Assembly (NCBI GenBank): GCA_937874965.1
Contig: CALNCD010000048.1
Location: 1 to 19,500, forward strand
DNA from: an uncultured Erysipelotrichaceae bacterium
GTDB lineage: Bacteria > Bacillota_I > Bacilli_A > Erysipelotrichales > Erysipelotrichaceae
Reading direction: 5' to 3'
DNA length: 19,500 bases
A program made the translations under genes and the position numbers. Below, piece after piece: positions 15,241 to 19,500 of this stretch. Position 1 is the stretch's first letter, and each line of letters starts with the position of its first letter. The notes beneath the pieces were generated by a model. It had not been told where the DNA came from, did not search any database, and was given only the letters and a program-made list of their open reading frames with translations.

Positions 15241-15261
15241 GATGCTTTGCATCCTTTTTTT
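15240..15261 (+). terminator. Intra-operon terminator or attenuator between khpA and rimM
   Basis: GGATGC (15240-15245), a TTT loop and GCATCC (15249-15254) form a perfect 6-bp stem followed by seven T. The stem begins in the khpA stop codon, and the rimM ribosome site GGAGG (15262-15266) starts right after the T-run. Confidence 0.65.
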
Positions 15262-15269
15262 GGAGGTTT

Positions 15270-15773
15270 ATGGAAACAGTTCAAGTGGGTGTAATCACTA
15301 AGGCTTTTGGAATTAAGGGTGAAGTCAAAGTCCATGTCATGACTGATTTCATCAAGCAACGTTTTAAAATCGGAAATAGCCTGATTCTGAAAAAAGAATC
15401 GTCACAACTACGGGTAGTTGTTAAGGGGTACCGGCTTCATCAAGGAAGTCTTCTTCTTCAACTTGAAGGCTATCAGACGATGGATCAGGCGGAAACATTA
15501 CGGAATTATGAGATTCACGTTGAGAAGAAGAATCTTCACCATCTAGGCAAGAATGAATATTATTTCTTTGACCTTAAAGGATGTGAGGTCTTCAGTGAGC
15601 AGGGGCAGCGCATCGGCGTTGTCAGTGTCGTTGAAGATTATCCTGCACAGCCTGTTTTACGTATCGCAGGTGAAGGGAAGGACATTCTTATTCCTTTTAT
15701 CGGTATTTTCATCAAAGATGTCGATGTGAAGGAAAAGCGGATTATTGTTTCATTGATTGAGGGGATGGTATGA
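15270..15773 (+). CDS. rimM: Ribosome maturation factor RimM
   Basis: RimM helps assemble the head of the 30S subunit and binds S19. The 167-aa product has the N-terminal RimM beta-barrel (about 1-85; VGVITKAFGIKGEVKVHVMTDF) and the C-terminal PRC barrel (about 95-165; NEYYFFDLKGCEV, ILIPFIGIFIKDVDV). ATG 15270 has GGAGG four bases upstream. Its last four bases overlap the trmD start (ATGA), a classic coupling. Expression may depend on passing the hairpin just upstream. Confidence 0.95.
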   Translation: METVQVGVITKAFGIKGEVKVHVMTDFIKQRFKIGNSLILKKESSQLRVVVKGYRLHQGSLLLQLEGYQTMDQAETLRNYEIHVEKKNLHHLGKNEYYFFDLKGCEVFSEQGQRIGVVSVVEDYPAQPVLRIAGEGKDILIPFIGIFIKDVDVKEKRIIVSLIEGMV

Positions 15774-16417
15774 AGATTACGATTCTCACTTTGTTTCCAG
15801 AGATGTTCGATGGTTTTATCCGTACATCAATTATCAACAAGGCCGTTTTGAAACATGCGGTTGAAATTAATGTGGTGAATATCCGGGACTATACTTTAGA
15901 TAAGCATAACCGTTGTGATGATTATCCTTTCGGCGGGGGAGCGGGACTGGTGATGCTTGCTCAGCCTGTTGTCGATGCCATTCAGGCAGTTAAGGGTTCA
16001 TCCAGCCGTACTGTCATGATGACGCCTCAGGGAAGTGTATTCACACAGCAGAAAGCCAAAAAAATGTCTGCATCCATAGAGGACCTGATCATCGTCTGCG
16101 GGCACTATGAAGGCTTTGATGAGCGGATCCGTCATTATGTCGATGAAGAGATTTCAATTGGTGATTTTGTGTTGACAGGCGGTGAATTACCGGCGATGGT
16201 TATCAGCGATGCACTGGTTCGTTTATTGGACAATGTAATCACGACTGAATCCCATGAAAATGATTCCTTCGAAAATGGCTTGCTGGAGTATCCTCATTAT
16301 ACAAGGCCGATTGACTATAACGGGATGAGTGTCCCAGAAGTCCTTCGCAGCGGTCATCATGAGCGTATTCGCCAATGGCGTTTGAAAGACGTTGCGGGTG
16401 CGTCCCGACCTGATTGA
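15770..16417 (+). CDS. trmD: tRNA (guanine-37 N1)-methyltransferase TrmD, C-terminal tail out of frame
   Basis: TrmD methylates G37 next to the anticodon and prevents +1 frameshifting; it is usually essential. The 215-aa open frame has the trefoil-knot SAM site (VCGHYEGFDERI, 109-120; SIGDFVLTGGELPA, 129-142), the catalytic Asp in ENDSF (D165) and LLEYPHYTRP (171-180). After RQWRLK (201-206) it departs from the family and stops with DVAGASRPD. The +1 frame from about 16386 carries the missing end (KTLRVRPDLIEHRNLTGEE and on to a TGA at 16488-16490). In E. coli eleven residues separate WR from RP-(D/E)-L; here 19 bases do, so about 14 bp were lost. The truncated enzyme keeps the SAM site but lacks most of the tRNA-binding C-terminal domain. 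Confidence 0.9.
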   Translation: MKITILTLFPEMFDGFIRTSIINKAVLKHAVEINVVNIRDYTLDKHNRCDDYPFGGGAGLVMLAQPVVDAIQAVKGSSSRTVMMTPQGSVFTQQKAKKMSASIEDLIIVCGHYEGFDERIRHYVDEEISIGDFVLTGGELPAMVISDALVRLLDNVITTESHENDSFENGLLEYPHYTRPIDYNGMSVPEVLRSGHHERIRQWRLKDVAGASRPD

Positions 16418-16490
16418 ACATCGAAATCTTACCGGTGAGGAAGAACGGATGCTTAAGGAAATAAAGGCAGAAAAAAATGATCAGAAATGA
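16386..16490 (+). pseudogene. Displaced 3' end of trmD
   Basis: This frame reads KTLRVRPDLIEHRNLTGEE, then ERMLKEIKAEKNDQK and TGA, matching the C-terminal helical tail of TrmD proteins. It has no start of its own and would be translated only if the frame of the upstream part were restored. Its stop codon abuts the stop of the convergent carboxypeptidase gene exactly. Confidence 0.8.
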
Positions 16491-16499
16491 TCATTTTTT
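16472..16499. terminator. Bidirectional terminator between trmD and the D,D-carboxypeptidase gene
   Basis: A perfect 12-bp stem (16472-16483 with 16488-16499; core ATGATCA/TGATCAT with A-run and T-run ends) and a GAAA loop. The runs of A and T at the stem ends make it work in both directions, fitting two convergent genes. Confidence 0.75.
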
Positions 16500-17825
16500 C
16501 ATAGAACGAAGTTGCCGTTTTCGGGCAAGTTTATGTTTATTGAAACGCCGTAATCCGAACAGGACAACTGCCAGAATGACGATGAGAACCAGGAGCCATT
16601 TCAAAATGATCACGACAATGGCCAGCACCTTTGCGAAGACAGACCGTTCAATCGTGTTTTCAAGCACCATATCCTGTTGGTAGACCACTGTTGAACCATC
16701 TTTGACCATCAATGTTGCCATCTTGGTTCCTGAGGATATCGGGGCAATGAAATGATCACTTTGCGGGATGACTTCCACCGTAAGGTTTTGAGTGTTGACA
16801 TTGATGCTGGTCAGAAGATTAATATCGTCATTAAAGCCGACTTTATACTCAGAAGCACCGTCTTTTATCGGGATGGCAGCGTAGATTTTATCCTTTTCCA
16901 AGACCTTGACGTACTTGAAGTTCTCGTAGAGATAGAGGTAGACTTTATTAGCATCCTCAATATGCCAAAGTCCGGCAGGCACAGTGGCCGGTGCATTCAA
17001 TGTAATCATGAAATAGGTGGTGTTTTCGTGACTTGCGATACTTGCCAGGCACAGCCCGGCTTCTTCGGTCTGCCCCGTTTTTCCGCCGATCAGGTAGGGG
17101 TTGTAGTATAGATTTGCATTGGTTTTGTCTGATGTGAAGTACTTGAGCAATGTCGAAGACATCACGAGTCCTTCTGGATGCTGAACGGTCTTGGTTGTGG
17201 TGTATTCCTTTGTGCTGATTAATGTCTTGAATGTTTCGTTCTGATACGCGTATTTCATTAATTTCAATTGATCACGTGCCGTTGTGTAATGATTGCTATC
17301 GTGCAGTCCTGAGGGATTCATGTAATTGGAGTCAAGCATATCCAGGGATTTTGCCTTTTCATTCATGAGTGCTACGAATTCAGGGATGGTAGGACTGACC
17401 AAGTGGGCTAGCGCATTCGTTGCATCCGCGCCAGAGGGAAGCATTGCTCCATAGAGAATATCCATAATTGTCAACGTTTCATTTTCAACAAAGCCTGCAA
17501 TTGAAGCATCTGCAGCCAATAGACCCGCAAGATCGTCGTAAGTGATCGTATACGTTGAATTCAAGTCAACAGAATGCGCACTGAAATAATCCAGTGCAGT
17601 AATGACGCTCATCATTTTAGTTAAGGATGCCTGGGGCAGCTTGGCATCAGCGTTGAGTTCGCTTAATACTTCGTCATGCTCAAGGTTGTAGAGGATATAG
17701 TTCTGGCTTTTTAGCGATAGACTGTCAAGATTGACACTATTTACAGGATTTGCTGCATGAATCGGCAAGAAGAGGCTCATCATCAGCAGAAAAATCGTGG
17801 TTAATTTGAAAACATTTTTTTTCAT
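16491..17825 (-). CDS. D-alanyl-D-alanine carboxypeptidase (DacA/PBP5-like)
   Basis: A low-molecular-weight penicillin-binding protein that trims the terminal D-Ala of peptidoglycan stem peptides outside the membrane. I start it at ATG 17825, seven bases after TAGGAG; upstream in-frame codons lie over the promoter. The 444-aa product has a signal peptide (1-24, cut after HA), the peptidase S11 domain with SLTK (67-70), SGA (131-133) where SxN is usual, and KTG (249-251), then the C-terminal beta domain (about 305-395). A hydrophobic anchor (about 402-428) and a basic tail end it, unlike the amphipathic helix of E. coli PBP5. It is a single gene, inverted between trmD and rplS. The Ala in the second motif also occurs in some S11 homologues as I recall, so activity is still expected. 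Confidence 0.88.
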   Translation of the reverse strand: MKKNVFKLTTIFLLMMSLFLPIHAANPVNSVNLDSLSLKSQNYILYNLEHDEVLSELNADAKLPQASLTKMMSVITALDYFSAHSVDLNSTYTITYDDLAGLLAADASIAGFVENETLTIMDILYGAMLPSGADATNALAHLVSPTIPEFVALMNEKAKSLDMLDSNYMNPSGLHDSNHYTTARDQLKLMKYAYQNETFKTLISTKEYTTTKTVQHPEGLVMSSTLLKYFTSDKTNANLYYNPYLIGGKTGQTEEAGLCLASIASHENTTYFMITLNAPATVPAGLWHIEDANKVYLYLYENFKYVKVLEKDKIYAAIPIKDGASEYKVGFNDDINLLTSINVNTQNLTVEVIPQSDHFIAPISSGTKMATLMVKDGSTVVYQQDMVLENTIERSVFAKVLAIVVIILKWLLVLIVILAVVLFGLRRFNKHKLARKRQLRSMKK

Positions 17826-17846
17826 GGTTACAACTCCTATAAATAG

Positions 17847-17873
17847 AGTATAATAAAAATGGTTAAAAGGCAA
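17847..17873 (-). promoter_or_regulatory. Possible promoter of the D,D-carboxypeptidase gene
   Basis: The minus strand has TTGCCT (17873-17868), a 15-base spacer and TATACT (17852-17847). The spacer is short, so strength is doubtful, but the position, about 20 bases before the ATG, is reasonable. Confidence 0.35.
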
Positions 17874-17925
17874 ATGAGAATCCTCTAGTTTCCTGTGAAA
17901 TTTCGTTCATAAAATTTTTATTATC

Positions 17926-17954
17926 TTGCATTTCTGCTTCTTTCGTGTTACAGT
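17926..17954 (+). promoter_or_regulatory. rplS promoter
   Basis: TTGCAT (17926-17931), a 17-base spacer ending in TGT, and TACAGT (17949-17954) form a promoter with an extended -10. It gives rplS-lepB-rbgA a start of their own, separate from trmD. Confidence 0.6.
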
Positions 17955-17960
17955 GTTTGA

Positions 17961-18029
17961 GCCTATGGCTACGGTTCCGCTGATTCAATTATGAACCTAT
18001 TGAGACCATACGGGACAAGGAGCTAGAAG
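17961..18029 (+). ncRNA. Candidate structured leader of rplS (L19-leader-like)
   Basis: The 70-base leader can fold into nested stems: TATGG (17964-17968) with CCATA (18006-18010) outside, GGTTC (17973-17977) with GAACC (17993-17997) inside. The ribosome site AAGGAG (18017-18022) follows. Autoregulatory L19 leaders are known in Firmicutes; membership in that Rfam family was not tested here. Confidence 0.45.
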
Positions 18030-18377
18030 ATGAATTTTAATTTAGTTAATGAGATTGCGCAAAGTCAGTTGCGCAAGGACATTCCGGATTTCCGTTCTGG
18101 AACAACCGTCCGTGTTGATGTCCGCATTCAAGAAGGAAACAAATCACGTATCCAGGCCTTTGAAGGGCTTGTAATTGCTCGAAGTGGCAGCGGTATCGGT
18201 GAAACATTCACTGTTCGTAAGATTTCCAACTCAGTCGGCGTTGAACGAACATTTCCAGTTCATTCACCAATTATCGAGAAGGTAACTGTGTTGCGTCGTG
18301 GTAAGGTCAGAAGAAGCAAGTTATTCTATCTGCGTGGACGTTCAGGCAAAGCTGCACGGTTGACAGAGATTCGTTAA
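18030..18377 (+). CDS. rplS: 50S ribosomal protein L19
   Basis: L19 sits at the interface between the large and small subunits. ATG 18030 follows AAGGAG (18017-18022). The 115-aa product matches the family throughout: VNEIAQSQLRKDIPDFRSG, VRVDVRIQEGNKSRIQAFEG, the R-x-x-S-N-S-V-G-V-E-R-T-F-P segment, HSPIIEKV and RRGKVRRSKLFYLRGRSGKAAR. It is preceded by its own promoter and a structured leader and followed by a strong hairpin before lepB. Confidence 0.97.
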   Translation: MNFNLVNEIAQSQLRKDIPDFRSGTTVRVDVRIQEGNKSRIQAFEGLVIARSGSGIGETFTVRKISNSVGVERTFPVHSPIIEKVTVLRRGKVRRSKLFYLRGRSGKAARLTEIR

Positions 18378-18404
18378 AGAAAAGCCGATTTAATCGGCTT
18401 TTCT
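18378..18404 (+). terminator. Hairpin terminator or attenuator between rplS and lepB
   Basis: A perfect 12-bp stem, AGAAAAGCCGAT (18378-18389) and ATCGGCTTTTCT (18393-18404), with a TTA loop, begins at the base after the rplS stop. A T-rich tail follows. It probably reduces lepB and rbgA transcripts relative to rplS. Confidence 0.7.
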
Positions 18405-18424
18405 ATTCTTTTCAGGAGGTAACC

Positions 18425-19012
18425 ATGGAAGATCCAAATAATAAAAAAGATGACAAGATTATGAAATCATTGAAAGAGCTTCTGCGTACAGTCGTGATTT
18501 CTGTGATCATCGTGGTTGTCCTCACCGTTTTCATTATCCGTCCGGTTCGGGTGGATGGGACATCAATGAACCCTACGGTTCATGATGGCGATATCGGCTT
18601 TTCAAGTATCATCAGCTATACGATTGAAGGAATTCATCAATTTGATGTTGTGGTCTTTTATTCCTCAGCATTGAATGAGACTTTGGTGAAGCGTGTTATC
18701 GGTATGCCAGGGGATACAGTCTATGCCAAAGATGGCGTTGTCTATGTCAATGGCAGTGCAATTGATGAATCTTTTCTGGATCAGCAGTTTGTTGCGGACT
18801 ATGAAACGGCGAATCAAGGTCAGACCTTCACTTCTGACTTTGAACCGGTAGTCGTTAAGGAAGGTCATTATTTTGTTCTGGGCGATAATCGTCCTGTAAG
18901 TCTTGATTCACGCAGCGGCAGTGTCGGGCAGGTTGCGAAGTCTGATTTGAAAAGCAAATATGTCATTGTTATTTTTCCCTTTAATCATATCCGTGCCGTC
19001 CTAGGAAATTAA
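18425..19012 (+). CDS. lepB: Signal peptidase I
   Basis: This membrane serine protease removes signal peptides from exported proteins. ATG 18425 follows AGGAGGT (18414-18420). The 195-aa product has a short cytoplasmic N terminus, one membrane span (about 21-38), the nucleophile S47 in DGTSMNPT, the general base K89 in LVKRVIGMPGD and the C-terminal GDNRPVSLDSRSGSVG box. A single span is the normal Gram-positive form. A lepB between rplS and rbgA is common in several Firmicutes. Its likely clients here include the carboxypeptidase and the wall-anchored protein of this window. Confidence 0.95.
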   Translation: MEDPNNKKDDKIMKSLKELLRTVVISVIIVVVLTVFIIRPVRVDGTSMNPTVHDGDIGFSSIISYTIEGIHQFDVVVFYSSALNETLVKRVIGMPGDTVYAKDGVVYVNGSAIDESFLDQQFVADYETANQGQTFTSDFEPVVVKEGHYFVLGDNRPVSLDSRSGSVGQVAKSDLKSKYVIVIFPFNHIRAVLGN

Positions 19013-19014
19013 CG

Positions 19015-19500
19015 ATGAGTCAGGTTCAATGGTTTCCTGGTCATATGACCAGGGCAAAACGGAAGATTGAGGAACAGCTTAAGCGGGTGGATATGGTCAT
19101 AGAGTGCCGTGATGCACGTGCTCCTTTGGCGAGCCGTAATCCGCTTCTTGATCAGCTGATTCAGGATAAACCGCGTCTGATTGTATTGACTAAACGTGAT
19201 TTAGCACCTGCTTCTGGGGTAAGCGAGTGGGTCAAGGCTTTATCCGGTTCTACCCAGACAGTGATTTCTGTAGATATCTTCAATGATCAGATCAAGCCGG
19301 TTTTGGAGCAGGCGTCACTGCAGGTGATGGCACCCAAGCATGAACGGGATCTGAAACGGGGAATCAAGCCGCGCGCCATCCGTGCGCTGATTGTGGGAAT
19401 TCCCAATGTCGGTAAGTCGACTTTAATCAATCGGCTAGCGAAACGGAAGGTTGTGCGTGTTGAAAATCGTCCTGGAATAACCCAGGCCTTGAAACTGATT
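19015..19500 (+). CDS. rbgA: Ribosome biogenesis GTPase RbgA (YlqF), 3' end outside the window
   Basis: RbgA is a circularly permuted GTPase required for late assembly of the 50S subunit. ATG 19015 lies two bases after the lepB stop, with AGGA upstream. The 162 codons present show WFPGHMTRAKRKI (6-18), the permuted motif order with G4 TKRD (59-62) before G1 GIPNVGKST (128-136), and G3 region NRPGITQ (151-157). The frame is open to the last base; about the last 40 percent of the protein lies beyond the window. It is probably cotranscribed with lepB. Confidence 0.95.
   Translation, partial: MSQVQWFPGHMTRAKRKIEEQLKRVDMVIECRDARAPLASRNPLLDQLIQDKPRLIVLTKRDLAPASGVSEWVKALSGSTQTVISVDIFNDQIKPVLEQASLQVMAPKHERDLKRGIKPRAIRALIVGIPNVGKSTLINRLAKRKVVRVENRPGITQALKLI

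Noticed and set aside
27..19500. Genome-wide reading of TGA as an amino acid
   Set aside because: nifS and the carboxypeptidase end in TGA at positions that give normal protein length, and tryptophan is encoded by TGG.

Overview
The window is chromosomal DNA of a low-to-moderate G+C Bacillota. Its housekeeping genes (ezrA, nifS-like, thiI, ffh, rpsP, khpA, rimM, trmD, rplS, lepB, rbgA) and strong AGGAGG ribosome sites point to Firmicutes. Residue style and gene order suggest Erysipelotrichia, but that is inference. Bases 1-26 are not biological: they are the 3' part of the Illumina TruSeq adapter, so real sequence starts at 27.

Layout. (1) 27-4106, plus strand: the 3' end of ezrA, then an overlapping cysteine desulfurase and thiI pair (sulfur supply for tRNA 4-thiouridine), then ffh. 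(2) 4138-9061: a sucrose locus made of a ROK fructokinase (scrK), a convergent LacI-family regulator (scrR), and a divergent scrA (PTS sucrose IIBC) and scrB (sucrose-6-phosphate hydrolase) pair. The scrA promoter is flanked by two copies of a likely operator. scrK has an in-frame TGA, scrR and scrB each have a frameshift, and only scrA is intact. (3) 9213-9565, minus strand: a 51-codon gene of unknown function with its own promoter and terminator. (4) 9582-11952: a complete but dead ISLre2-type insertion sequence with 23-bp imperfect inverted repeats and a 9-bp target duplication. It holds a transposase with two in-frame TGA codons and, in the opposite direction, a broken metallo-beta-lactamase-fold passenger gene. 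(5) 12157-14577: a large secreted wall-anchored protein with two homologous tandem domains, a 16-unit Pro-Val-Asp repeat and an IPDTG sorting signal. (6) 14666-19500: the conserved rpsP-khpA-rimM-trmD block, an inverted D,D-carboxypeptidase gene, then rplS-lepB-rbgA (rbgA runs off the window).

In most Firmicutes ffh lies next to rpsP. Here a 10.5-kb accessory block separates them, and the dacA-like gene separates trmD from rplS. trmD itself seems to have lost about 14 bp near its 3' end, leaving the conserved C-terminal tail out of frame.

No CRISPR array, tRNA or rRNA was seen, and I found no clear novel defence system. The items most worth a second look are the passenger-carrying IS, the trmD deletion, the duplicated-domain surface protein, the small 51-codon gene, and the translation-coupled hairpin between khpA and rimM.
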